Origin: Vanrija pseudolonga
Lineage: Eukaryota; Basidiomycota; Tremellomycetes; Trichosporonales; Trichosporonaceae
Direction of reading: 5' to 3'
DNA: 64,000 nucleotides
NCBI RefSeq assembly: GCF_020906515.1
Contig: NC_085852.1
Span: forward strand, 1,364,001-1,428,000
Of the stretch, positions 48,671 through 59,077 are shown in pieces. Position 1 is the first letter of the stretch. Each line of letters opens with the position of its first letter. The notes below the pieces were generated by a model, which worked only from the letters and a program-made list of their open reading frames with translations, had not been told where the DNA came from and searched no databases. Both the position numbers and the translations under genes were made by a program.

Positions 48671-50797
48671 ATGGCAGCACCAGTATACTACCCGCGCACG
48701 CTCAACTGGGTCCCCGTCACGACTATACCCGCGACCTCGACGCCTGCCCCTCGCCACCGAGACTTCCCGCCCGTCCCGCCGCCGCCCTACTCTTTACTGG
48801 CGCACTCGACTGCCACTACCCAGACCATCATGCTGGCGCCTGCCGAGGCGGCCCGCCACCCGACCAGCAGGCAGGTCTACCGCCCAGCCGAGGCACACAC
48901 CCCGGTGCCCCCGCCTGCCCGCGCACGCCTCGACGCTGCAGCCGAGCGTATCGCTCGCGAGGGTCGGCTCGGCACCCGACCCGACGATAGTAGGGCGAAC
49001 CATGATCGCCGAACCCCCTCGTCGCGCCCCGTGACCCCCGCCCCGGTCCCTCGCGAGCCATCCCCCCAGCCGTCCGCGCACAACAGGGCAGCACCAGCTC
49101 AAACCTTGCGCACGCGCGTGTCCTTCTCCTCGCTCCGCGCACAGCGGTGTGATGTCGGGCCCGAGCACATTGCCTGCGACCCCAGGGACCACCAGCACCG
49201 CTCCGGCAAGCGCGGCGAGGATGTCGTCGAGTTCGTCGGCCCGCCCCTCAACGAGCCCAACCACCGCAGGTTCCACTCGGACCACCTCCGCCCCGCGCTT
49301 AGGACGTCGGCTTCGCGCGAGCGGCTGAACAACAGGCGGCTGAGCGAGCCTACGTGCTCCAAGCCAGCTCCGCCCGCCCCCTTCCCCAAGCCGCCGGCCA
49401 CGGCCAGTGGTTCTTTGGCCGTGCCCATTCGCGGGCTGACCCCCGTGGCAGGGGGTTCTGGGCACAGCTACAGTCTTCCTCTGCAAGGCTTCAACCACCT
49501 CTACGCGCAGGCCAGGGGGCTCCATGCCTGCCCGGACCCGTCTGCCCACAGGCAGACGCCGCCCCCGGTCCCGCCCCCGCCCAAGAACCTGGCCCGACCA
49601 AACCCGTACTCGATGACGGCCAACATGGAGCTCGACCCAGCCGACAAGCTTTACAGCTATCTCCACTTCGCGACGATTGAGTACTGGAGCTCGTGGCCGG
49701 CGATTCTCCCCTACAGCAAGCCCCAGCGGGGTGCCCCCCTCGTGGGCGGCCGCACGCAGATGGGACGCGAGTGGACCAAGCGCTTCAAGGAGACGGAGAA
49801 GGGGCGTGCGAGTGGCCGAGAGCTCCGTTCGTGGCAGGCTGGCAAGCCCTGGAGCGCGGATATCTTCCGGCGTGAGTAGCCTCTGGTGTGACACTGGCTC
49901 ACGAATCAGACCTTCAGAAGCACGTCCCGGACATTCCCATTCCCCAGTCGCGCCGCGAGAGAAGCGACAGGTAGGCAGCAGGCACGTTCTGCTCGGAGAA
50001 CCAGCTGACGTTTCAGCATCTTTGCTCTTCTCGCCGTGGGGTTCAGCGCGCAGAAGTGCACTGACCCGGAGGGTCCAGACAATGGGCTCCTCAACTGGCT
50101 TCGTGGAAACGTGAGTAGATGGGCTGTCACTGCGCTGACAGCCCACCACAGGTGCTCGAGACGGCGGTCTGCGCGCTCCACATGGTCCGCGACACTGCCC
50201 ACACGTTCAAGTTTGGCACCATCACGCACGAGTGGCACAGAGCACCAGGCGTGCTCTGGGAGGGCTTCGGTACGCTGGTCCTCCACGACAAGCTGAACGA
50301 CTTTGACCGCGCGATGGTCGTGATTGCGCGCCCGCCAAGCGTAATCAGCGGCGCCATGATGAAGGAGTTCGCCACCCCCGGCGCGCCCAACACCTGGTCG
50401 CACTGGTCAGCTGATGCGGCCACGACTGAGCCGGGCCAGGTCAATCTCCTCCAGGCACAGGTGAGGCGGGAGGCTAGGTGAGCAGCGACACTGACGGCAC
50501 CAGGTGTACGACGAGTGCCGCCAGAGCCGCGTCTACTACTTTGCTGTCACGACCGTCGAGTACTGGGTGTTTGGCGAGTTTGTGAGTCGTGCGAGTCGAC
50601 TCCAACGCTGATACCAGAACGACACGTACACGCGCTGCACGGTCAGCCCCGCGATCGCCCTCGGGTCGAGCAAGCCCAATGTTATCCAGTGCCTCACGTC
50701 CTGGGTTGTCCGGTCCCACGACCACGTGAGTTTGCTCGTGACGGCGGGGGCTGACCAGTAGCGCCTGTATGCCAAGCGCCAGCGCACTGCGCCGTAG
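48671..50797 (+). CDS. Hypothetical protein with Pro-rich N terminus
   Basis: Seven exons (48671-49871, 49910-49970, 50017-50110, 50152-50460, 50504-50581, 50618-50725, 50762-50797) give 628 residues. The first 350 residues are Pro/Ala/Arg rich and disordered (RDFPPVPPPPYSLL; TPPPVPPPPKNLARP could bind SH3 or WW domains). From about 360 the protein looks folded: DKLYSYLHFATIEYWSSWPAI, IFALLAVGFSAQKC, TAHTFKFGTITHEWHR, YDECRQSRVYYFAVTTVEYWVFGEF and CLTSWVVRSHDH. I do not recognise the fold. The last intron ends with CAG directly followed by TAG: the second acceptor gives the 628-residue form, the first stops translation at once after HDH. Confidence 0.8.
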
Positions 50798-51435
50798 CCT
50801 GGTACCTGTTCCGATCAAGCTTCTTCTCTCCCCGTCAACCCGGCTACAGCACCGGCTTCTCGCCCGTGCCATCTACCATCCGGCGACCTGACGTCTGGCG
50901 CTTGAGAAGTTCCAGATCTTCCTGGCTCACCGCCTCGCGAAGCTCCTCCGACTTCGTGCCCCGCACCTGCCCCCTGTACTGCCCTACAGTGCAGGCAATG
51001 AGCTACCGACGTGTGCAGAGTCCCCAGCCGCTCTCCTGGCCGATGTCCTCTGCACTGCCCGACGAATCGTACCCTCTCCGGTCCCCGATGTCCGTGAACC
51101 TGCAACGCTCTGAGTGTCTCCTGTCATCAACACTTAATGCTGCCGAGTATCCATATCGCCCCGTCGTGTTAATATGAGTGTCCGCACTAGCGGCCCGCGG
51201 TCCGCAAGCCAAACCTCACAAAGCCACAAAGCCCATAAAGCCCACAAAGCCATAAAGCCCACAAAGCCCACAAAGCCCACAAAGCCTTTCGCTCTTTGGT
51301 ATTTCTCTTCGACGTTAGTGTTTTAGTTATCCTGCGCGTTCCTTCCCCGACAGCCCCGTTAACCCCTGTTCTCTTCGACCCAACCTAATCGTCCAAAGCG
51401 GATGTTGTACATGGCCATGCAGTGTGTCGTTGTCT
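50798..51435. other. Convergent spacer with 9-bp repeats
   Basis: 638 bp between convergent stops, containing the CCCACAAAG array and AT-richer 3' sequence. Some plus-strand frame remains open after 50797 but without family motifs. Confidence 0.45.
51217..51285. repeat. Tandem 9-bp repeat (CCCACAAAG)n
   Basis: About eight copies of CCCACAAAG and its variants CCATAAAG and CCACAAAG stand head to tail. It lies about 420 bp after the stop of the hypothetical gene and 150 bp after (in its sense) the mL60 stop. Confidence 0.8.
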
Positions 51436-51900
51436 CTAGAAACCCTTGGGGTTTTGGCGTAATGTCAACTGGTGGGTGGTCAGCACGGCACACGACGCAC
51501 GACTCCTCTTCAACCCACCTTGGTCCACTTGGGCACCTTGTGCACGCTCTTACGCCAGTCCTTGGCCTTGGGGTCGAAGGTGGTGTACTTGTCTGCCATC
51601 GTCAGCTCGCTTCTCCTCCCTCCCTCCCTCCCTCGCCAAGCCGACCCACCCCGCGCAGGCATCTCGCTGGCCTTGGGAAGCTCCAGCGCCCGCTCCAGGC
51701 TCTTAGTCTGCACCCCCGACGCGGCGACGGCGGAAATAACGTCGTCGACCCGCGCGAGGCGTTTGCGGAGGTTGGCCTTGCGCGTTGACGAGAGGCGGAA
51801 GGGCGATTTCCTGGGCGTCAGCGCCGTTCCTGTCGCTAGCCGCTACTCACCACAACAAGCCGCCCATCGAAACCGAGGAGGGACGGAACGCGCCGAACAT
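51436..51900 (-). CDS. MRPL31: Mitochondrial large-subunit ribosomal protein mL60
   Basis: Four small exons (51900-51851, 51810-51650, 51592-51519, 51468-51436) give 105 residues. The N terminus MFGAFRPSSVSMGGLLWKSPFRLS, the middle RKANLRKRLARVDDVISAV, the block DKYTTFDPKAKDWRKSVHKVPKWTK and the end NPKGF match yeast Mrpl31 (mL60), a fungal-specific protein of the mitochondrial 54S subunit. Length fits the family (about 105-130). Intron 51593-51649 (57 nt) is in frame without a stop and, on the sense strand, holds GGGA four times in a row. The gene is easily missed because every exon is short. It is divergent from the MFS gene. Confidence 0.9.
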
Positions 51901-52594
51901 GTTTGCTGAGATGTGGACTGAACAGCAAGCTCGGCTCGAAGTTGAGCTCGAAGTTCACGGTCGTCTCGACTTGGCCCGACATTTGAGAAAATCGCGGGGG
52001 TATACTCGTGTGGCTAGCACGTGGCCGTCTGTGGGGCTCCGGCCCCCTCCGACCCAGAAGGCAGCCGGCATGTTGCGCTGCCTCGACGGGCCTATGCATG
52101 CAGAGTCGAACGGGAAGCTGATGCGCTGAGCAGCTGAGCAGCTGAGTATATCGTACGGCCCGCCCAAGTGCTACATACGCCCGACCGGGGGCGAGCGGTG
52201 CCATGGCCGAGAGCACATGACAAAGGCGACGTACGAGGGTGGGGGAGTGACTCGCTCGGCACGATGGAGCAGGTGTGGTCGTGTGTCCTCACGTCACCTC
52301 GTGCGCGTACGCCGCACAGTTTACCGTAAACGTAAACAGCGATGCCGCGACGAGTGGTACTTGCGCCCAGACGCCCCTCCCCCGCCAGGTACATGTGTCG
52401 TGCCGACGACCGGCATCGCCCCCCTTCCTCCCCCACCCTGCTTCGGGCCTACGATATCGGGCGGTTACTAATTTGTCTTGGCGTGGCGGTAAGCTGAGTC
52501 GGGGATCCCGGATGCAGGCCGACGGCGCCGGCGAGCATACATATATGTGCATGCGGGGGGCGCTCTTATCGCCTCGGGACCTATCGCGTGCACC
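51901..52594. other. Divergent promoter region (mL60 / MFS)
   Basis: 694 bp between divergent starts. GAGCAGCT is repeated three times at about 52125-52148, one CACGTG lies at about 52019, and a TATA-like word precedes the MFS start. No gene is seen. Confidence 0.45.
52541..52546 (+). promoter_or_regulatory. TATA-like element of the MFS gene
   Basis: ATATAT inside the palindromic word ACATATATGT, about 50 bp upstream of the ATG at 52595. Confidence 0.45.
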
Positions 52595-54251
52595 ATGGCA
52601 GACGCCGAGATGTCCAAGCCGCCAGATGGCGCGAGCAAGGAGCTCGTCGCCGACTCTCCCCCCGCCACCCACACGCCCCACTTCTCTGCCTCGCGCAAGT
52701 GGTCGCTCCTCCTCGTCTTCTCGTTCGCCATGTTCGTCGACAGTGAGTCCCGCCTCCCGTCGGCGCCCTGACCCCAGTCTGGTTCTACGCCGCGTTCTAC
52801 TTCTTCACGTACCCCATCTCGCTCGACCTGGGTATTGTCGTCGAGCAGCAGTCGTGGGTCATTGTACGTGGCGCGGGAACACCGCCTGACCGAGCGGCTG
52901 ACGCCCGCAGACATCCTACGCCGCCACGTTCGCCGCCTTTCTCCTCTTCTGGGGCCGCTTTGCAGACCTGTACACGCCCAAGCTCACCTTCGTCGCTGGC
53001 CTCGCCCTCCTCGGGCTGCTGAGCCTGGTCACCTCGTTCCTGACCAACAAGTACGCCTTCTTCATCTTCCGCGCGCTGGCGGGCATTGCCGGCGCGATGC
53101 TCGTCCCCGCGAGTTACCGCCTCATCTCGTACGTCTTCGAGCCGCACGAGCTCGGGCGCGCATTCACCCTGTTCAACATGTCCGGCTCGATCGCGAGCGC
53201 GACCGGCACGGTGATCGCCGGCTTTATCGAGCATATCCCCGGCACGGGGCAGATGACTGCCTGGCGCTGGTTCTTCCGCATCGTCGCCGCGCTGGTCCTG
53301 CCCGTCGCCGGCGTATCGTACTTCCTCGTGCCCGACCCGCGCGAGTACGGGGTAGTCGAGACAGAGGTCGACGAGGGGCCTGAGGCCAAAGCCAAGTGGC
53401 ACAAACTCGACCTCGTCGGCTCGCTCACCATGCTCGCGGCGATTGTCCTCCTCATCCTCGGCCTGACTTTTGGCGCGTCGTACGGGTTCCGCACCGCCGC
53501 CTTCCTCGTCCCCTTCCTCTTCTCGTTTGTTCTCTTCCCCGCCTTCTTTGTCTGGGAGGCGCGCCTCCCCGACGACGTGGCTATCCTGCCGTCAAAGACC
53601 TGGCGTATCCCAAACTTCACCGTCTGGATCGTCTTCGGCCTGCAGGTGTACGCGTGGTGGAGCGTAAACTATCTTGCGCTCGTCGAAGTGTACGTCAACG
53701 TGCACCACGACAACCCCGTCATTGCCGCCGTGCGCCTCCTGCCACAGGGCATCGCCATGTTCGTCGTGTCAATCTGCCTCTCGACCAAACCCGTGCTCCT
53801 GTCCAAGCCGCGCTGGAGCATCCTTGTGGGCATGGCGCTCGCCATCACCGGCTACGTCATGTTCTCCCAGTCGCGCACCCAGGTCGGGAAGGACTACTGG
53901 CGCTTCGTGTTCCCCGGCGGCATCCTTGGCTGCGGTGGCATGACGATTGCGTTCGCGGCCAACTCTGTCGGCGTCATGACGTCTGTGCCCAAGGAGATGT
54001 CGGGCGTCGCGGGCGCTGTGCTGCAGGTGTCGTACCAGGTCGGCTCGGTCGTGTCCTTTTCCATCCAGGCAGGCATGTTCACCGTCAACCCGGGCGGCTT
54101 CTACAACTGGAGCAATGTGCAGGCGTCCTTCTACTTCCAGATTGGGTGGATGCTGTTGTGGACAATAGGCTTCTTTGTCTTTTACCGCTCTCCTCGCAAG
54201 GCGGTGAGCAGTGAAGAGGCTGATTCAGTAGAGCAGGCGAGGGTGGAATAG
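52595..54251 (+). CDS. MFS transporter, DHA2-like
   Basis: Three exons (52595-52742, 52778-52863, 52911-54251) give 524 residues. After a hydrophilic tail of 30 residues there are about 14 hydrophobic segments. The loop FWGRFADLYTPK is the MFS motif A (GxLADxxGrr-type), and RALAGIAGAMLVPASYRLI matches the TM4 segment and GSIASATGTVIAGFI motif C of drug:H+ antiporters. The 14-helix layout and sequence style fit the fungal DHA2/Amf1-like group, which exports drugs or moves small ions. The substrate is unknown. The start at 52595 sits directly before MADAEMSKPPDG with ACC ATG context. Confidence 0.9.
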
Positions 54252-55164
54252 ACTTGCTGTTAGATGCACCAACTGTACGAGAGTGCCGTCAATGATAAGT
54301 AGTGAGGGAGCATTGAGCCGTAATCTCTGGCTGGATCCTCAAGTGGGTCAGGAACACGTCGTGGTCAAAACAATAACAGGGGCAGAGTGAGACCATGATG
54401 ACTTTTGGCCCTGAAGTCGCCGCTGCCAGAGAGATCGCCGACCACCACCACGCCGCGCGCGCGTCAGGGGGTGGCCGACGGGAACGACGCCAGGTGGCCA
54501 AGGTGTGCTGTGCTGCCCACATGAATCGCGGCCCCGGACTGCACTGCAACTGCTGCAACACATCGACACGCAACTCGCCCGGCACGACAGGCTCTCAACA
54601 ATCACACACGCCTAGGCGGCTGCAGCAGCAGTAACGACACCTCACTCCTGCACAGGCGTCACGACACGAGTCGGCTCAACGCATCGCAGTCACACCACAC
54701 GGCTGGCCACTGGTGCGCCACCCGCCCGCGACCACGACCTGATGTGCATACCCGCGACGTGATCATCACTCGTCGCTGCATTCGCGACGCTCGACGCTCG
54801 TCTGCTCGTCTGCTCGTCGCAACAGCGCCGCCGACGGCACGCACACTCTCGCACCCACCCACACACACCTACTCTCCCTCCCATTTCGCACAGTCCGTCA
54901 CCTCCCTTGGCTTCTCCCACTCGCAGCCGCTTGCCACTTAAGAGCCAACCAGCCAGACGCACCGCCTTGCCGTGTAGCGCCCACCTCGCTCGCCACTGCG
55001 TGACCTTGAACTCTGGAGACCGACGACGCTCAAAACCTGTAGACGACACGACTCGAACTCTCTCAACGACTCGACCTCCCCCCTACCTTCCCTCGCTGGC
55101 GGGACGGCCTTCCTCCCCTTCACGTCTCGACCAGCGACTCTCACCACCGACGCCACCCCGCACA
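54252..55164. other. Intergenic region with CT/CAC-rich leader
   Basis: 913 bp. The left part is MFS 3' sequence; the right 300 bp are C-rich with many CGAC and CACAC words (CCCACCCACACACACC at about 54856) and form a probable leader of the RING gene. No coding gene is seen. Confidence 0.45.
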
Positions 55165-57173
55165 ATGCCCATCTTCACAATGGAGCAGGTTGGGGCGCCC
55201 GAGCCAGCTCCTGGCCACCGTCGCCGAAGCAGTGAGTGCGCGCACAGCATAGCCCATACTGACCGCCGCCGCAGTACGGAGACGAATCATCTCGTCGCTC
55301 AAGAACGGCGTGATGGTGGCCCAGGTAGTGGCCTGCGTCGTGCTTCTCATCCTCGCGGCGACGCTCCCGTCGCCCACCCAGCCCCATAGGAAGCAGAACC
55401 AACCCACCGCCGATTGTCCCCATCCCCAACTTTTCGAGGCATGGATAGGCGCCAACGCCGGCCTCGTTGCCTTGTCGCTCGCCGTCACCGCGTGGGCGGC
55501 GTACCGAAAGAACAAGGCTACGTCGATGGCGGCGTCGGCGGCGCGTCCTGACGTCGAGCGTCCGGCAAACGACAGCAGCGCATCGGCCGCAGCCCTCAGG
55601 CGGCGGCGCAGGCGGCGACGACGCGCCGAGCTTGAGCAGTCCCGGCCGATCCCACTTGCCCGTGTCCGCTCACTGCCAGACATGCACTCGATGCCTTCGG
55701 CCCGCATCGCGCCAAGGCCGCCAGGATCGGCGTCATCCCCTGCTCTCCACCTCTACCCATGCTACCCAAGCGCAGCGATGTCACCTGGCCCTTCGACCCC
55801 CGGGCCATCGTCGTCACCGACACAATCGGCTGAAGCAGGTCTCAGCACCGCATCGCTCGCCCTGTCCCAACCTCAGCGCACAACCCTCGACCTGTCCAAG
55901 CCTCCAGATGCACCCACAAATAACCAGACTCAAGGCTTGGCCCTCGGCCTCCCAACAATAACGTCCTTGCCCCCGGCGTTAATGCGCCCAGCAGAAACCC
56001 CCGCAGTGGCCAACCTGTCCACCCCGACACTGCCTCGCGTGAGCGACAACAGCCCGTTGTCGTCAAGCACGACGTTTGGGCCGTACCCCGCCCCCTACGT
56101 CACCAATGCTGAGCGTCGACAGCGTAGAAGACAGGGCTGGGTGTCGACAGTGGACGCGTTGGCGAGCAGGTGAGTGAGTCGGAAAACGGCAAAGGCTGAC
56201 GATCAGGATCGCGTCGTGGTCCGGATTCTTCATTGTCGTCCTGTTCATCCTGGGCCATGTTCTGTTGTTCCGCCCCGCTCCATCGGCGCCAAACTCGTGC
56301 TACAGGGGAGCTCCACTACTCTGGTGGGGAGTGCTTGTACCCGTCGCCTACAGTTGGGCCATCATCGCCTACTTCACTCTCTTCTTCGCCCTGTTGTATA
56401 CTATCGCCCTTGTCATTGTGAGTGCTCGTGCCGCGGCTCCCAGCTGACAGGTGCGCAGACCCTCCTCAGAATAACCGGCATCATGACAATGCCAGAGTGG
56501 GACACTGGTCGGCAGCAACCCGAGCCTCTGTCCAACGTCGACCTGTTACGGTGCAAGCTCGTGTGCTACGTGCCCGACCCGAAGGAGGGGCCGCCGAGTC
56601 CAGATCCCGACGACCCGGATGACCCCGCTGCCGACCTGCCAGGCGAGCCTGTACCGATTGGAGAGATCGACTACTCTCGACTCCCCAACCCCGCTGTCGT
56701 GCTGCCGCCTCACCGAGCGTCGTGTGGTATCTGCCAAGAGAACTTTACGATGCCACGCGAGGTGACAGGCCGCATCATGTACGATGCGCCGTCCCTGCGC
56801 CAGCTTCCCTGCGGCCACACTTTCCACGTAGGTTAAGCGGTGACGACAGAGAGAGGATGCTGACAAACCCTCCAAGTGCGACTGTATTGACAGCTGGCTT
56901 CTGGAACACTCGGGAAGGTGTCCATACTGCAACAAGTCCATCAAGGAGATGCTGGCCGAGCAGACGTCGGCGGCGGCGTCCACCACGGCCCTTGCCACAA
57001 CGAACGAGGGTGCTGCTCCAGCTGCGACTGAGAACGCAGGCACGCCGCCTGCCGAGCCCCTACCCGCGATGCCGTCGGCATCTGCCCTGCAAGTAGACGT
57101 CGCCGGTGCATCCACGGTCGCGGGGACAGAGTCGCCGGTCATGCCTGGCAAGTTCCCAACGGCCTCGACTTAG
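55165..57173 (+). CDS. Membrane RING-H2 E3 ubiquitin ligase candidate
   Basis: Five exons (55165-55231, 55275-56169, 56207-56417, 56459-56827, 56877-57173) give 612 residues. Two hydrophobic segments near the N terminus (MVAQVVACVVLLILAATL; LVALSLAVTAWAAY), an Arg-rich run ([10 protein letters not shown], about residue 130), a disordered Ser/Pro stretch, then two more helices (FFIVVLFILGHVLLF; AIIAYFTLFFALLYTIALVI). The C-terminal half contains a RING-H2 finger: CGICQENF, LRQLPCGHTFH, CDCIDSWLL, CPYCNKSI. The exon junction falls between the two metal-binding halves. RING-H2 proteins recruit E2 enzymes; membrane ones act in ER, Golgi or vacuole quality control. Target and organelle are unknown. 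Confidence 0.87.
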
Positions 57174-57544
57174 TGTGCGCGCCACCGCCGCACCCACCAA
57201 ACATAAATGTTGTACACTACTACATTGGAGACTCGTCGTGTCACACTCCCCTCTGCATGCTAGGCATTCTGATAGGAAGGACACTGAGACATTGTCAAAG
57301 CTGCTGCATACAAAGTGCTCTGTTATCTAAGGGTGGTTCCGATTTTGCCGATCGGCGCCGAGCTGCGCACCCGGTGGTCGGCCATTCCGACGGCTATGGT
57401 GGTGATGGAATCGGTGGGACTGCTTGGTCATGCCGGTGAACACTTCCTGGAGACTCGCAGCAACCATCCGTCCTTTGACGCAATCGCTCGTCTAGGCATC
57501 TATAAATGTAACGGTCGCACAGTTGACATCCTTTGCCCACTTGC
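57174..57544. other. Intergenic spacer with promoter
   Basis: 371 bp between tandem genes, containing the TATA element at 57501. Nothing else is supported. Confidence 0.45.
57501..57507 (+). promoter_or_regulatory. TATA box of the LigB-type dioxygenase gene
   Basis: TATAAAT stands 38 bp before the ATG at 57545, which supports that start and implies a very short leader. Confidence 0.6.
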
Positions 57545-58671
57545 ATGCTATCCACAAAGTTCATCGGGTACACCGGCGTCCTCTGCATCGTACTCGGCAT
57601 CGCGCTCAACCTAATCGCGGACAACAGCAACGCCATAACGTCCTTCCTCAACCGCTTCTCCGCACGGCGCACCCTCTCCACCGCCGCATCAGCAGCCATG
57701 TCGTCGCAGCGCGGCTCGGTCTACTTCCTCTCCCATGGTGTAAGCTCCCCGCTCGACGAACAGCACATTGACAGCAACAGGGCCCGCCCACCATGTTCCA
57801 GTCCCAGTCGGAGCCATACAAGGCCTGGCAGAAGTACGGCAAGCTCGTCGAGGCTGCGCACCCGCGCGGGCTCGTCGTCGTCTCGGCGCACTGGGAGAAC
57901 GACAAGGCGTCACCGGACGTAATCAGTGCGTACAAGACTTAACTGTGGTGGAGGGTAGCATAGTACGGTGCTAACCCGCGTCCCAGTCAACACGGACAAC
58001 ACCAACCCCCTCGTGTACGACTTCTACGGCTTCCCGAAGGAGTTCTACGAGCAAAAGTTTGCGTCGCAGGGCGACGCGCAGCTCGTGACCGACATCAAGG
58101 GCGCGCTGAGCAAGGCCGGCGTGGCCTTCACCACCGAGAAGCGCGGGCTCGACCACGGCGTCTGGGTGCCGTTCAAGGTCGCGTTTGACGGCAAGACGGA
58201 CATTCCGATCGTGCAGGTCTCGCTGCCTGGCGACTCGAGCCCGCTCAGCGCGGCGCGATTCGGTCGCGCGCTGGCTTCGCTCCGGTACGTGTGGCTGGGC
58301 TGACTGCAGTAGCTGGAGCAATGCTGACCCCGCCCCACAGAGACCAGGGCTACGGCATCATGGGCACCGGGCAGGCAGTGCACAACCTTCGCGACCTGAT
58401 GCAGCGCCGCCCAACGACCTACGGCAAGCCGTTCCTCCAGGCCGTCGACGAGGCCGTCAAGTCCGCCACGCCGGTCGACGACACGATCAACCTCTTCCGC
58501 CACCCGCTCTACCGCCAGGCGCACCCCACGCCCGAGCACCTCCTGCCCATTGTCGTGGCTGCCGCCGCGGCCGACCCCGCGACTGACAACGTGAACGAGA
58601 TCTACGTCGAGCCCGAGGGAGCCCTTGGGTGGGGCATGTGGTCGTGGACGCCGAAGGCCGTCACTGCGTAG
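57545..58671 (+). CDS. LigB-family extradiol dioxygenase (DOPA 4,5-dioxygenase-like)
   Basis: Four exons (57545-57739, 57781-57925, 57987-58284, 58341-58671) give 322 residues. Iron ligand motifs of the YgiD/DODA branch are seen: SHGGPPTMF, VVSAHWEND, RGLDHGVWVPF and the later GTGQAVHNLRD. The enzyme family opens aromatic rings such as DOPA between adjacent carbons and makes betalamic-acid-type or related products; fungal substrates are mostly unknown. Unusually, the first 60 residues precede the domain and contain a hydrophobic segment (FIGYTGVLCIVLGIALNLIA) and an Arg/Ser stretch, so it may be membrane anchored or mitochondrial. A second Met (MSSQRGSVYF) would give the usual bacterial length. 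Confidence 0.88.
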
Positions 58672-59077
58672 TACAAGTATTTAGGATAATGTTAATGGAG
58701 AAATCGCGGTGGTACTGTGATATTACAGCGGTGGTTGCAATGTTTATGCGGCGGCACGTGCATTCCGCTGTTTGCAGGTTGAACTTGGCCGGCGGAGGTG
58801 CCGAGGCAACCAGCCTTGAGCCAATACACCCAGACCCTTTACAGAGAGACTGACCTGACCACTTCGCTTGTCGGATATCACAACAAGTCACAGTCGCGCT
58901 CGCAACGCAGACTCCGACGACGACACCGACGCCGACGACGGCAAGAGACAGCGTACACAGTCGGGAAGCGCTCCTCGAGATCTTCATCGCCGCCGCTATC
59001 TTCGCGCCGATCCTCGCCATCTCCCCCGTCACTCCTCCTCCCCCACCCCCGCCCCCGGACGGCCCAAGCTCGCCATC
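58672..59077. other. Intergenic spacer upstream of SYG1
   Basis: 406 bp. The left part is AT-rich 3' sequence of the dioxygenase gene; CACGTG occurs at 58756. The last 100 bp are C/CCCGCC-rich leader. No gene is seen. Confidence 0.45.

Noticed and set aside
48794-50149. 451-codon minus-strand frame
   Set aside because: Covers introns and exons of the sense gene indifferently and shows no family features.
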